From Eggerthellales bacterium UBA948 (lineage in GTDB: Bacteria; Actinomycetota; Coriobacteriia; Coriobacteriales; UBA8131): a stretch of 15,684 nt of DNA. Shown in pieces: positions 5,801-13,451 of the stretch (positions are counted from its first letter, which is position 1; every line of letters starts with the position of its first letter). The stretch is taken from assembly GCA_002293265.1 (NCBI GenBank), contig DBCW01000031.1:1-15684 (forward strand), given 5' to 3'. The notes beneath the pieces were generated by a model. It was not told where the DNA came from. It saw only the letters and a list, made by a program, of their open reading frames with translations, and did not search any database. A program made the translations under genes and the position numbers.

Positions 5801-7414
5801 ATGAAATCACCTAAATTATCCATCGTCCGAGTTCTATCTTTTCTGATCGTTGCAATGCTAGTCGTTGGTATGCTACCAACACTTGCGTTTGCAGGAAATG
5901 ATAGCAAGAGCAAAAACTCTTATTCATTTACCAAGAATTGCAAAGTAAAATCCACGTTTCTGGATAAGTGCAGCAAATCTTCATCAAAGGCGTTTAAATG
6001 CAAGGATGATGATAAGAAAAAAGACAATGACAAGAAGAATTCATGCGTAAACATTAAGTGCAACGACAAAGACAAAGATAAGAACAAGAGCAAAGATAAG
6101 TGCAAAGACAACGACAAAGACAAAGATAAGAACAAGAACAAATGCACCAAGTGTGGCAAAGACAAAGACAAGTGCAAATGCAAAGACAACGATAAAGACA
6201 AAGACAAAGATAAATGCAAAGACAACGACAAGGACAAAGACAAGAACAAATGCACCAAGTGCGGCAAAGACAAAGACAAGTGCAAATGCAAGGATGACGA
6301 CAAGAATAAAGACAAGTGCAGCAAGTGCGGTAAATCCAAAGATAAGTGCAAATGCAAGTGCAAAGATGATCCAAAACCGCCGGAAGATCCAAAGCTAGAA
6401 TTTGAGTACACAAATAGCATTGCAACAAACGGCGACACAGCTCTTGGAGTACGCGCAGATGACGGCGCCGTTTTCCAGTGGAGTATCGACGCTTCTCCGG
6501 CCTACAATAATCATACACAGGTTCCAAATCTGATTGACGTAGTCTCTGTTGCTTGTGCAACTGATCACAATCTAGCTCTCAAGTCTGATGGTACAGTTTG
6601 GGCATGGGGTGGCAACCGCTCCGGTCAATTAGGCAACGGTACAAATGATGCATCCAGTACTCCTGTCCAGGTTTCTGGATTAACCGGAATTGTTGCAATT
6701 TCTGCCGGAGATTCTCATAGTGTTGCCGTTAAATCAGATGGTACAGTTTGGTCATGGGGCAGCAACGATCAGGGCCAATTGGGAAATAACTCAAATACGG
6801 CCAGTAATGTACCAGTGCAAGTTACCGATATTACCGATGTTACCTCAGTAAGCGCAGCTGCAAATCACAGCGTTGTTACCAAGGGTAATGGTACTGTTTG
6901 GGCATGGGGATCTAGCAGAGCCATGTTTGGTGCCGGCCAGAATTCATCACTGGTTCCTCGTCAGATAACTGCAACCAATCTCGATGGAATAAAGTATGTT
7001 GCCACTAATACCAATCAGTTCCTTGCTATTGATGAAAACGGAATTGTTTGGGCTTGGGGCTCCGAGATGGGTCAAATTATTGAAGAACCGGAGGAGCAAT
7101 ACACAGCAGTCGAGATCATGGGAGTTAACAATGCTGTTGCAGTGTCAGTCTGTGCGACAAACGCTTCAGTTGTTACTTCCGATGGATCAATCTATTCATG
7201 GGGCACCAATGACGGAATAGTAGATGTTGTCACAGAATTCACCCCAACTAAGATAGGAGTTGTTGGTTCAAGTATTTATGGAGTTGTTGCATCAACAAGT
7301 TCATATGCTTTGTCAACCGATGGTTCTGTGTGGGTATGGGGAGACTATGGCGTTGCTATCGGTGGTCAAGAGACCGTAGATGCACAAAAAGTTCCTAACC
7401 TTAATTTGGCCTAA
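5801..7414 (+). CDS. secreted protein: Lys/Asp/Cys repeat domain plus RCC1-like repeats
   Basis: The 537-residue protein has a clear signal peptide (1-31, cleavage after AFA). Residues about 45-190 are almost entirely Lys, Asp, Asn and Cys. Within them CTKCGKDKDKCKCK occurs at 115-128 and 151-164, and a variant (CSKCGKSKDKCKCKCK) begins at 173. The spacers are KDNDKDKDKNK-type, and 14 Cys lie between 101 and 187 at the positions of CxxC and CxC pairs. After PKPPEDPK, residues 200-537 form RCC1-type beta-propeller blades with recurring SDGTVWAWG (262-270, 312-320, 362-370, 412-420 and weaker copies at 460 and 506) and GQLGN. RCC1 repeats usually mediate binding. The Cys/Asp repeats suggest metal binding or charge-based surface attachment; both are inferences. 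No LPXTG or membrane anchor is seen at the C-terminus. A terminator follows, so it is probably monocistronic. Confidence 0.85.
   Translation: MKSPKLSIVRVLSFLIVAMLVVGMLPTLAFAGNDSKSKNSYSFTKNCKVKSTFLDKCSKSSSKAFKCKDDDKKKDNDKKNSCVNIKCNDKDKDKNKSKDKCKDNDKDKDKNKNKCTKCGKDKDKCKCKDNDKDKDKDKCKDNDKDKDKNKCTKCGKDKDKCKCKDDDKNKDKCSKCGKSKDKCKCKCKDDPKPPEDPKLEFEYTNSIATNGDTALGVRADDGAVFQWSIDASPAYNNHTQVPNLIDVVSVACATDHNLALKSDGTVWAWGGNRSGQLGNGTNDASSTPVQVSGLTGIVAISAGDSHSVAVKSDGTVWSWGSNDQGQLGNNSNTASNVPVQVTDITDVTSVSAAANHSVVTKGNGTVWAWGSSRAMFGAGQNSSLVPRQITATNLDGIKYVATNTNQFLAIDENGIVWAWGSEMGQIIEEPEEQYTAVEIMGVNNAVAVSVCATNASVVTSDGSIYSWGTNDGIVDVVTEFTPTKIGVVGSSIYGVVASTSSYALSTDGSVWVWGDYGVAIGGQETVDAQKVPNLNLA
6055..6365 (+). repeat. 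in-frame purine-rich coding repeats (Lys/Asp/Cys domain)
   Basis: The plus strand is dominated by AAAGACAAAGACAAG-like units with TGCAAATGCAA variants. The largest repeated block, encoding the CTKCGKDKDKCKCK module with its spacer, recurs 108 bp apart and a third diverged copy follows 66 bp later. Such repeats can expand or shrink by slippage, so domain length may vary between strains. Confidence 0.75.
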
Positions 7415-7454
7415 TACTTAAAACTATTTAACACACTATATACCGATAGTAGCT

Positions 7455-7484
7455 AGAGCCGTCTCCCAAAAGGCGGCTCTTTCT
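7455..7484 (+). terminator. terminator after the RCC1 protein gene
   Basis: AGAGCCG (7455-7461) pairs perfectly with CGGCTCT (7474-7480), and TTTCT follows. It begins 41 nt after the stop codon and separates the secreted-protein gene from the infA cluster. Confidence 0.8.
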
Positions 7485-7640
7485 ACATAATCAATTGCTT
7501 TTATATTCAAATTATGCAAATACAAATAGATTGCTTAAAAAATCAGCGGAAATTTAAGTGTGAAAACCCTTGCTTACCTGCATTACTTTGCGGTAACATA
7601 GTCTGCTGTCGTTTTGGAACCCATTTAGAAAGAGTAGTTT

Positions 7641-7859
7641 TTGGGCAAGGAAGATGCAATCGAACTAGAAGGCACCGTGATCGAGCCATTGCCGAACGCG
7701 ATGTTTAAAGTCGAATTAGAGAACGGACATGTGGTGCTGGCGCACGTTTCAGGGAAGATGCGCATGCACTATATTCGCATTTTACCAGGCGACAAAGTAA
7801 CGGTGGAGCTATCACCGTACGACTTAAGTCGGGGACGAATAATCTACCGATACAAGTAA
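7641..7859 (+). CDS. infA: translation initiation factor IF-1
   Basis: A 72-residue protein of normal family length, read from a TTG start ([20 protein letters not shown]). It is a single OB-fold (S1-like) domain with the family landmarks [24 protein letters not shown] and the ending [12 protein letters not shown]-1 binds the ribosomal A site of the 30S subunit and helps IF-2 and IF-3 during initiation. It is the first gene of the ribosomal/rpoA cluster here; the usual upstream partners secY, adk and map are absent from the window. The ribosome binding site (AGAAAGAG) is weak, and with the TTG start this suggests modest translation or an unseen leader. A 195-nt gap separates it from rpmJ. Confidence 0.96.
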   Translation: MGKEDAIELEGTVIEPLPNAMFKVELENGHVVLAHVSGKMRMHYIRILPGDKVTVELSPYDLSRGRIIYRYK

Positions 7860-7860
7860 C

Positions 7861-7915
7861 GAGTGGGCTTAAAACCGCTCATTTGTGTATGGACGATCGC
7901 CCTTGGTCATCCATA
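7861..7915 (+). promoter_or_regulatory. two hairpins in the infA-rpmJ gap
   Basis: GAGTGG/CCGCTC (7861-7866 and 7875-7880, one G-U) begins directly after the infA stop and is followed by ATTTGT. A second stem, TATGGA/TCCATA (7888-7893 and 7910-7915), can extend inward with a mismatch and a G-U. Neither has a proper T-run. They may act as an attenuator, a weak terminator or an RNA-processing site between infA and the ribosomal genes; unproven. Confidence 0.3.
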
Positions 7916-8054
7916 AAACACGAAACTGTTTTACATAAGGAGTAGTCACAAACCGCTCTAGAACTGTTAGCAAGGCCTTTTATTTAGACAATACGCGCCT
8001 GCGGCTGCGGCGAGAAGATAGATAAAATGCAGAAAAACTGAAGGGAATAAAGCT

Positions 8055-8168
8055 ATGAAGGTACGTCCTTCGGTAAAAAAGATGTGCGATAAGTGCAAAA
8101 TCATCCGGCGTCATGGTCGGGTTCTCGTCATTTGTGAGAATCCTCGCCATAAGCAACGTCAGGGCTAA
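8055..8168 (+). CDS. rpmJ: 50S ribosomal protein L36
   Basis: A 37-residue protein, [15 protein letters not shown] to the end HKQRQG. It is the zinc-binding form: C11, C14, C27 and H32 are the expected ligands (CxxC, 12 residues, C, four residues, H). L36 sits at the base of the large subunit near the L7/L12 stalk and stabilises 23S rRNA. AAGGG at 8041-8045 is a plausible ribosome binding site. The rpsM start follows 11 nt after its stop. Its position between infA and rpsM is the standard bacterial order. Confidence 0.97.
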   Translation: MKVRPSVKKMCDKCKIIRRHGRVLVICENPRHKQRQG

Positions 8169-8179
8169 GGAGGAAGTCA

Positions 8180-8548
8180 GTGGCCCGTATTTCTGGTGTC
8201 GACCTCCCGCGTGAGAAACGTGTTGAGATCGGCCTTACTTACATCTATGGTATTGGTCTAACGACCGCAAAACAAATTCTTGCCGAGGCTAAGGTAAATC
8301 CGGATACTCGTGTTAAGGATCTCACTGAAGAAGAGACTGTTCGTCTTCGTGAATACATCGACAAAAACCTCAAGATTGAAGGAGACCTTCGTCGTGAGGT
8401 TTCACAAAATGTTAAGCGACTTATGGAAATCGGCTCCTATCGTGGCCTGCGTCATCGCAAAGGCCTGCCGGTTCGCGGACAACGTACGCATACAAATGCC
8501 CGTACACGCAAAGGTCCGCGTAAGCAGATAGGAGGCAAGAAGAAATAA
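8180..8548 (+). CDS. rpsM: 30S ribosomal protein S13
   Basis: A 122-residue protein starting at GTG, with a perfect AAGGAGG ribosome binding site overlapping the rpmJ stop. It opens with [19 protein letters not shown] and the helix-two-turn-helix [14 protein letters not shown]. The conserved rRNA-binding block [20 protein letters not shown] precedes the basic tail ending in GGKKK, which contacts tRNA in the P site and the L5 bridge. S13 forms part of the 30S head. Its stop overlaps the rpsK start by one base (TAATG), pointing to translational coupling. Confidence 0.98.
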   Translation: MARISGVDLPREKRVEIGLTYIYGIGLTTAKQILAEAKVNPDTRVKDLTEEETVRLREYIDKNLKIEGDLRREVSQNVKRLMEIGSYRGLRHRKGLPVRGQRTHTNARTRKGPRKQIGGKKK

Positions 8549-8946
8549 TGGCTGCCAAAAAACAGGTGCGTACCCGCATCAAGCGCTCAGAGCGTAAAAA
8601 CATTGCTGTGGGTCAGGCACACATTAAATCAACATTTAACAACACTATCGTTTCGCTTACCGATCCTCAAGGAAACGTGATCACTTGGCAATCTGCCGGT
8701 ACAGTTGGGTTTAAGGGCTCTCGTAAGTCCACACCATTTGCCGCTCAGATGGCTGCAGAAGCCGCCGCTAAGATCGCCCAAGAGCACGGTCTGCGAAAGG
8801 TGTCTGTCTTTGTTAAAGGTCCCGGCTCCGGCCGTGAGACCGCCATTCGCTCGCTTCAAGCCGCAGGGCTTGAGATCGCAAGCATTCAGGACTGTACACC
8901 AATCCCACACAACGGCGTGCGCCAGCGCAAGCGCCGTCGCGTTTAG
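8548..8946 (+). CDS. rpsK: 30S ribosomal protein S11
   Basis: A 132-residue protein, slightly longer at the basic N-terminus ([18 protein letters not shown]) than the E. coli form. Family blocks are all present: [40 protein letters not shown] and the C-terminal [16 protein letters not shown]11 lines the 30S platform near the E site with S18 and S6. The ribosome binding site (GGAGG) lies inside the end of rpsM, and ATG shares its A with the rpsM stop. rpsD follows after 20 nt. Confidence 0.98.
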   Translation: MAAKKQVRTRIKRSERKNIAVGQAHIKSTFNNTIVSLTDPQGNVITWQSAGTVGFKGSRKSTPFAAQMAAEAAAKIAQEHGLRKVSVFVKGPGSGRETAIRSLQAAGLEIASIQDCTPIPHNGVRQRKRRRV

Positions 8947-8966
8947 TAACGAAGGGACAACTTAAG

Positions 8967-9593
8967 ATGGCAAGATATACAGGCGCAGATTGTAGACTCT
9001 GCCGCCGTGAAGGAAACAAACTATTCTTAAAGGGAGATCGCTGCTATTCCGACAAATGCGCGGTGGAGCGTCGCCCTTATCCTCCGGGAGAAGCCGGAAG
9101 GAAGCGCGCTAAGGAGAGCGAGTATAGATTGCAGTTGCGCGAGAAGCAGCGCACCAAGCGTATCTACGGTCTGTTAGAAAAGCAGTTCCGTGGCTACTAT
9201 GACCTCGCTAACCGCCAGAGTGGCGTTACAGGTGAAAACCTGCTTCGTATTCTGGAGTCGCGCCTTGATAACGTAGTCTATCGCTTAGGCTTTGCAAAGT
9301 CTCGCGATGAGGCTCGCCAACAAGTTCGTCATGGTCATATCCATGTTAACGGACGTCGCGTGGACATCCCTTCTTTTAGGGTCAGATCCGGAGACTTGGT
9401 AGCTGTTGCTCCCAAGGCACGCGATATGCTCGTGATAAAGACCTCTCTAATCTCTAACGAGAAGACCGAGGTTCCCCAGTGGCTTGAAGTTGATATCGAG
9501 AAGCTGCAAGGCTCGGTACTCGCGCTTCCAGAGCGTGATCAGATCGATCTCGATATTCGCGAGCAACTTATCGTCGAGCTTTACTCGAAGTAA
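8967..9593 (+). CDS. rpsD: 30S ribosomal protein S4
   Basis: A 208-residue protein with the zinc-binding form of the N-terminus: C9, C12, C26 and C31 (CRLC, then CYSDKC). This is followed by the helical 16S-binding region and a central S4 RNA-binding domain (about 97-160: [38 protein letters not shown]). S4 is a primary 16S rRNA binder that nucleates 30S assembly, and in many bacteria it represses its own operon. The ribosome binding site GAAGGGA precedes the ATG. Its place between rpsK and rpoA is the usual alpha-operon order. Confidence 0.98.
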   Translation: MARYTGADCRLCRREGNKLFLKGDRCYSDKCAVERRPYPPGEAGRKRAKESEYRLQLREKQRTKRIYGLLEKQFRGYYDLANRQSGVTGENLLRILESRLDNVVYRLGFAKSRDEARQQVRHGHIHVNGRRVDIPSFRVRSGDLVAVAPKARDMLVIKTSLISNEKTEVPQWLEVDIEKLQGSVLALPERDQIDLDIREQLIVELYSK

Positions 9594-9620
9594 TACAATC
9601 GGTTAGGAGCGTTTAAACTT

Positions 9621-10562
9621 ATGACAGAGTTCATGAGACCACAAGTTACCGTAGAGCAAGTGAGCGACTCATTAGCAAGGTTCATTGTCGAACCACTAGA
9701 GCGTGGTTACGGTCAAACGCTGGGTAACAGCATGCGCCGCGTGCTGCTATCATCGCTGGATGGAGTAGCCGCAACGGCACTATCAATTGAAGGCATTCAG
9801 CATGAGTTTTCCGCAGCCGATGGTGTCATTGAAGACGTGACGGATATCGTGCTTAACGTAAAAAGCTTGGTATTTACGTCGCTAGAGACAGTTGAGGAAG
9901 TAACTGCCACCGTAAGTGCTGTAGGCCCTGGTGTTGTTACAGGTGCAGACATGGAGATTCCCGCCGGGTTTAGTCTAGTTAATCCCGACCAAGTGATCGC
10001 CAACTTGGCAGAAGGCGGCAGCCTTGAGATGAGTGTTCGTATCGGTGTGGGTCGCGGATATATTTCTGCAGAGCGCAACAAGCGTTCAAGCGATCCCATC
10101 GGCATCATTCACATTGACTCACTGTTTTCACCGGTTTACCGTTGCACGATGAATGTTACTGATACCCGCGTTGGTCAGCGTACCGACTACGACAAGCTTG
10201 TCTTGGAAGTCGAGACCAATGGCGCTATCACACCGCAAGAAGCTGTTGCTCGTGCTGCCAACATCATCAACCAGCATCTGGATGCCTTTATGATGCTTTC
10301 CGAAGATGAGCTGGATATTGATGCTCCAAGCATTTTTGCGCCTGAAGGTGCAGGCAACAACACAGATCTCGATAAGCAGGTAGAAGAGCTTGATCTGTCA
10401 GTGCGTTCATATAATTGTCTGAAGCGTGCCGGCATTCACTCTGTTCGCCAGCTGTTAGAGTTCTCCGAAAATGACCTGCTTAACATCCGCAACTTTGGCG
10501 CTAAGTCTATCGAGGAAGTTAAAGACAAGCTTCAATCGATGGAACTTGGCCTTAAGCCATAA
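9621..10562 (+). CDS. rpoA: DNA-directed RNA polymerase subunit alpha
   Basis: The 313-residue length is normal. The N-terminal domain (1-235 approx.) has the dimerisation and beta-binding motifs RGYGQTLGNSMRRVLLSSLDG, GADMEIPAG and RTDYDKLVLEVETNG. A linker (about 236-250) leads to the C-terminal DNA/activator-binding domain (YNCLKRAGIHSVRQLLEFS, NIRNFGAKSIEEVKDKL) with its helix-hairpin-helix. The alpha dimer is the scaffold for core polymerase assembly and contacts UP elements. TAGGAG serves as ribosome binding site. It sits 27 nt after rpsD and 49 nt before rplQ. Confidence 0.98.
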   Translation: MTEFMRPQVTVEQVSDSLARFIVEPLERGYGQTLGNSMRRVLLSSLDGVAATALSIEGIQHEFSAADGVIEDVTDIVLNVKSLVFTSLETVEEVTATVSAVGPGVVTGADMEIPAGFSLVNPDQVIANLAEGGSLEMSVRIGVGRGYISAERNKRSSDPIGIIHIDSLFSPVYRCTMNVTDTRVGQRTDYDKLVLEVETNGAITPQEAVARAANIINQHLDAFMMLSEDELDIDAPSIFAPEGAGNNTDLDKQVEELDLSVRSYNCLKRAGIHSVRQLLEFSENDLLNIRNFGAKSIEEVKDKLQSMELGLKP

Positions 10563-10611
10563 GCGCTGTTGGTGCTTAAGCCGTACGCAAATGATTTAAG
10601 GAAAAACAGTT

Positions 10612-11397
10612 ATGAGACATTACAAGAAGGGCCGTAAGCTCGGGACAGATGCGAGCCATACCAAGGCCATTAAAAAGAGTCTTATCGCCAATCTCTTCTT
10701 GAACGACCGTATTAAGACCACTTTGGAGCGCGCAAAAGAGATTCGCGGCGATGTAGACCGTGTTATAACATGGGCTAAGCGCGGAGATGTTCATTCTCGT
10801 CGTTTGGCTATTGCCAAAATTGGTGATAAGGATCTGGTTGCTGAGATTTTTTCCAAGGTAGCTCAAGGTATGTTTGAGGGACGTCCCGGTGGATACTCGC
10901 GCATTATGCGTTTGGGTATGCGTCGTGGCGACTCGGCTACCATTGTTATTATGGAGCTTGTGCAAGAGCCGGTAGCCAAAAAGGCTGCATCCGATAAGGC
11001 TGACTCCAAGAAGCCTGCCGCTGCTAAGGGCGGCAAGACTGCTAAAGCTGCTGTAGCCGCTGCGGCTGCAGAAGGAGCTGTGGCTGAGGGCACTGAGGTT
11101 GTCGAGACCGATGGTGTAGAGGTTGAAGAAGTGATCGAGGTTGAGGTCACCGAGGCAAGCACCGAAGGCGAGACCGCTGTTGAAACTGCCGAGGCTGAAA
11201 CTGCCGAGGCTGTTGCTGAGGAAGCTGCGACCGAGGAAGCTGCCCCTGCTGAAAATACAGAAACTGCCGAGGCTGTTGTTGAAGAAGTTGCGGCAGAAGA
11301 AGCTGTTGTTGAGGAAGCTGCGGCAGAAGAAGTTGCGGCTACTGATGAAACCCCGACTGAAGATGCACCCGTCAAAGAGGACAGCGAAGAGAAATAA
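10612..11397 (+). CDS. rplQ: 50S ribosomal protein L17 with long acidic C-terminal extension
   Basis: Residues 1-118 are a complete L17 domain: MRHYKKGRKLGTDASHTKAI, LERAKEIRGDVDRVITWAK and RPGGYSRIMRLGMRRGDSA. L17 binds 23S rRNA near the exit tunnel rim. Residues 119-261 more than double the usual length: a Lys/Ala-rich linker (122-150) and then a strongly acidic Glu/Ala/Val/Thr-rich tail (about 157-261) made of EEAAAEE-like units. Tails on L17 are known in Actinobacteria, but this one is very long and reverses the protein's charge. The tail includes a 30-bp DNA duplication, indicating growth by slippage. The cluster appears to end here; a short 7-bp hairpin overlaps the stop codon without a T-run. 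Confidence 0.95.
   Translation: MRHYKKGRKLGTDASHTKAIKKSLIANLFLNDRIKTTLERAKEIRGDVDRVITWAKRGDVHSRRLAIAKIGDKDLVAEIFSKVAQGMFEGRPGGYSRIMRLGMRRGDSATIVIMELVQEPVAKKAASDKADSKKPAAAKGGKTAKAAVAAAAAEGAVAEGTEVVETDGVEVEEVIEVEVTEASTEGETAVETAEAETAEAVAEEAATEEAAPAENTETAEAVVEEVAAEEAVVEEAAAEEVAATDETPTEDAPVKEDSEEK
11272..11331 (+). repeat. 30-bp tandem duplication in the rplQ tail
   Basis: 11272-11301 and 11302-11331 match at 28 of 30 positions; both differences are transitions. Each encodes AVVEE(V/A)AAEE in frame, so the duplication lengthens the acidic tail without breaking it. Confidence 0.8.
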
Positions 11398-11438
11398 AGC
11401 TTCGCAGTAAGCTTTAAGCTATTTGGGTTGGTGCCAAT

Positions 11439-13208
11439 ATGTCGGCAAATAACATATCAAGCAACGAGCACCTTGAGCACTTATTAGAGCTCAAGGTGCC
11501 GTCACGTCTTGGGGCAAAAGATGAGTCGCTATTTAATGTGCGACCACAAGATGCCAAACACGCAAAGACGCAACTTGGGTGGACAGATCTATGTAGCAAT
11601 CCGCCGCTATCTATTGAAGAGCTTAAAAAGCACGCCGATGAGATACGTGCAGAAGGTCTTGAGGCTGTAGTATTGATCGGCCAGGGTGGATCATCGCAAG
11701 CGGCAATGACAATCACTACGCTGCACGAGGATCACGACGAACACAATGTTGCGTTTCGAACGATGGATTCGCTCTCGCCAATCTACGTAAACCACATTTT
11801 GGGCAGTTCTGATCCGGCAAAAACAATTTATTTGGTCGCTTCCAAATCCGGCTCAACTATTGAGCCGCTAATGCTCGAGCGTGTTGTTTGGCGATACGTA
11901 TCGGCGCATCTGGGCACTGCAAAAGCCGCCAAACGTTTTGTTGCCCTAACAGATCCGGGTAGCGAGCTGGAAAAAATGGCTGAGGAAAAAGGCTATCGTT
12001 TGGTTCTTTCGACACCAAAAGACGTTGGCGGACGTTTTTCTGCGTTGACGGCTTTTGGTTTATTTCCGGCAGCTTTGGTTGGCTTTAATCTTGCCGAGAT
12101 TGTTGATTCCACAAAAAGAGTCGAGCAACTCTGCGCAAGCGACAGCATCAATAATCCCGCTTTAATCCTTGCCTGCTTCCTGTATGAAAACTACCTTAAT
12201 GGCCGCGATAAGTTCTCGCTTATCATGCCTACTTCAGGGCAAGTATTTGGACTTTGGGTAGAGCAACTGGTCGCAGAGTCTTTGGGTAAAGATGGCAAAG
12301 GGATACTTCCAAACGTTGAGGTGGATGCAAGCATCTTAAGCGACCCGCGTGATGACAGAAGCGCCATCGTTTATTTTGTAGGCAACCGTGATGGGTTTAA
12401 AGAGTCCACAGCACACGTTGATAGCAGCATCCCTACTCTTGAGTATAGTATCGACGAGCCTTATGAGGTGTTTTCTCGTTTCATCATATGGGAGTACGCC
12501 ATAGTTATGTTGGGCATATTGCTTGATGTGTATCCATTTGGGCAACCGGATGTTGAGATAACCAAGCAATTGGTTCGTGACGTATTGATCAACAAGGATG
12601 ATGGCAGCAAATCAATTGACGTCCAAGGAGATGACCAGGGGGACGGTTCTCTTGGCACAGACTACATGGAGCTATCTTTTGATTCAGGCGCAGTAAAAAC
12701 TATGCGGATAAGCAATGCAGTGTTTGAGTGTGAAAACACTGAAACAAGCGAAGAAATAGATATCGACCAAGCTTTGCGCTCGCTGTTTGGTTGCATGGAG
12801 AAAGGCGACTATTTTTCGCTCAATGCGTTCTTGCCGTTTAGAGGATATGGCCGTCGCGAAGCATTAGAGCGCATGCGTAATCGAGTGGCAAGTCGCTTGG
12901 GTGTTGTGTCTTGCCTAGAGATCGGTCCGCGCTACTTGCATTCAACCGGACAATTGCACAAAGGTGGTCCAAATACCGGAGTATTCTTGGTTATTTCTTC
13001 TGACGAAGAAAACGACATCGTGATTCCGGGACAAGGATTTACTCTGGGCACACTAGCGGCAACTCAAGCCCAAGCCGATTTCTCCGCACTAGCCACACGC
13101 GGCAGACGCGCGGTTCATGTTCACCTAAAAGGAAATGATTCCGAGACACTCTCACGCTTTGCCGATCGTATCTGTTTGGCAATCAGCGCCAATAAACCCC
13201 CACAATAA
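11439..13208 (+). CDS. pgi: glucose-6-phosphate isomerase, Tal-Pgi type
   Basis: The 589-residue protein interconverts glucose-6-phosphate and fructose-6-phosphate in glycolysis and gluconeogenesis. It has two SIS-type sugar-phosphate folds: IGQGGSSQAAM at 80-90 and the phosphate loop SKSGSTIEP at 135-143. Further landmarks are isomerase signature one DVGGRFSALTAFGLFP (195-210), the catalytic-region WVEQLVAESLGKDGKG (273-288) and a version of signature two PFGQPDVEITKQL (366-378, K376 the conserved Lys). The C-terminal block GPRYLHSTGQLHKGGPNTG (496-514) and its surroundings resemble the isomerase half of fused transaldolase/isomerase proteins rather than classical Pgi; no transaldolase domain is present. 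It lies 41 nt after rplQ with a weak ribosome binding site, and might be read through from the ribosomal cluster. Confidence 0.88.
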   Translation: MSANNISSNEHLEHLLELKVPSRLGAKDESLFNVRPQDAKHAKTQLGWTDLCSNPPLSIEELKKHADEIRAEGLEAVVLIGQGGSSQAAMTITTLHEDHDEHNVAFRTMDSLSPIYVNHILGSSDPAKTIYLVASKSGSTIEPLMLERVVWRYVSAHLGTAKAAKRFVALTDPGSELEKMAEEKGYRLVLSTPKDVGGRFSALTAFGLFPAALVGFNLAEIVDSTKRVEQLCASDSINNPALILACFLYENYLNGRDKFSLIMPTSGQVFGLWVEQLVAESLGKDGKGILPNVEVDASILSDPRDDRSAIVYFVGNRDGFKESTAHVDSSIPTLEYSIDEPYEVFSRFIIWEYAIVMLGILLDVYPFGQPDVEITKQLVRDVLINKDDGSKSIDVQGDDQGDGSLGTDYMELSFDSGAVKTMRISNAVFECENTETSEEIDIDQALRSLFGCMEKGDYFSLNAFLPFRGYGRREALERMRNRVASRLGVVSCLEIGPRYLHSTGQLHKGGPNTGVFLVISSDEENDIVIPGQGFTLGTLAATQAQADFSALATRGRRAVHVHLKGNDSETLSRFADRICLAISANKPPQ

Positions 13209-13223
13209 AAAGCAGCAAGACAG

Positions 13224-13326
13224 TCGCAACCGAAGGCTGATTGTCTTACTATCATCCTGATAATTCGCTATTAATTAGAGCGACGGAAATCGCAACCGAA
13301 GGTTGACTATCTTATTGTCATCCTGA
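13224..13326 (+). repeat. two copies of a 37-bp direct repeat
   Basis: 13224-13260 and 13290-13326 match at 32 of 37 positions, all five differences being transitions. Each copy runs from TCGCAACCGAAGG to CATCCTGA. The second copy leads directly into the 107-bp palindrome; the first lacks it and looks like a truncated copy of the same element, 16 bp after the pgi stop. Confidence 0.75.
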
Positions 13327-13422
13327 GCGCAGTCGAAGGATCTAACCGTGCGCTTTCTGGACGACATCCGTTGTCGCCCAGAAAGCCTACGTTTAGATCC
13401 TTCGGCTACGCTCAGGATGACA
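13316..13422. repeat. 107-bp near-perfect palindrome (CATCCTGAGCG element)
   Basis: The outer arms (13316-13345 and 13393-13422) match at 28 of 30 positions, both mismatches allowing wobble pairing on one strand. The core CATCCTGAGCG plus CGAAGGATC is a very widespread extragenic repeat. Inside, GCTTTCTGG pairs with CCAGAAAGC, and CGAC with GTCG nearer the centre, so nearly the whole length can form one hairpin. There is no T-run. It separates the actinobacterial-type part of the window from the Bacteroidales-type part. Confidence 0.85.
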
Positions 13423-13451
13423 GGGAATGGATTGTTTACGATAAATGGATA

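Noticed and set aside
5920..6438. Minus-strand Leu/Ser/His-rich open frame across the Lys/Asp/Cys repeats
   Set aside because: It is the complement of the purine-rich repeat; the plus-strand gene has the signal peptide, ribosome binding site and RCC1 domain.
7570..7599. Promoter TTGCTT / TAACAT upstream of infA
   Set aside because: Only three and four of six consensus matches with 18-nt spacing; too weak to list as a feature.
7514..7708. Plus-strand 64-residue frame overlapping the infA start
   Set aside because: Different frame from infA, no ribosome binding site, and no protein-like pattern.
10863..11375. Minus-strand Ser/Ala-rich frame opposite the rplQ tail
   Set aside because: Shadow of the Ala/Glu codon repeats of the L17 extension.
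11396..11415. Terminator after rplQ (AAAGCTT/AAGCTTT)
   Set aside because: A 7-bp AT-rich stem overlapping the stop codon with no T-run; read-through into pgi cannot be excluded.
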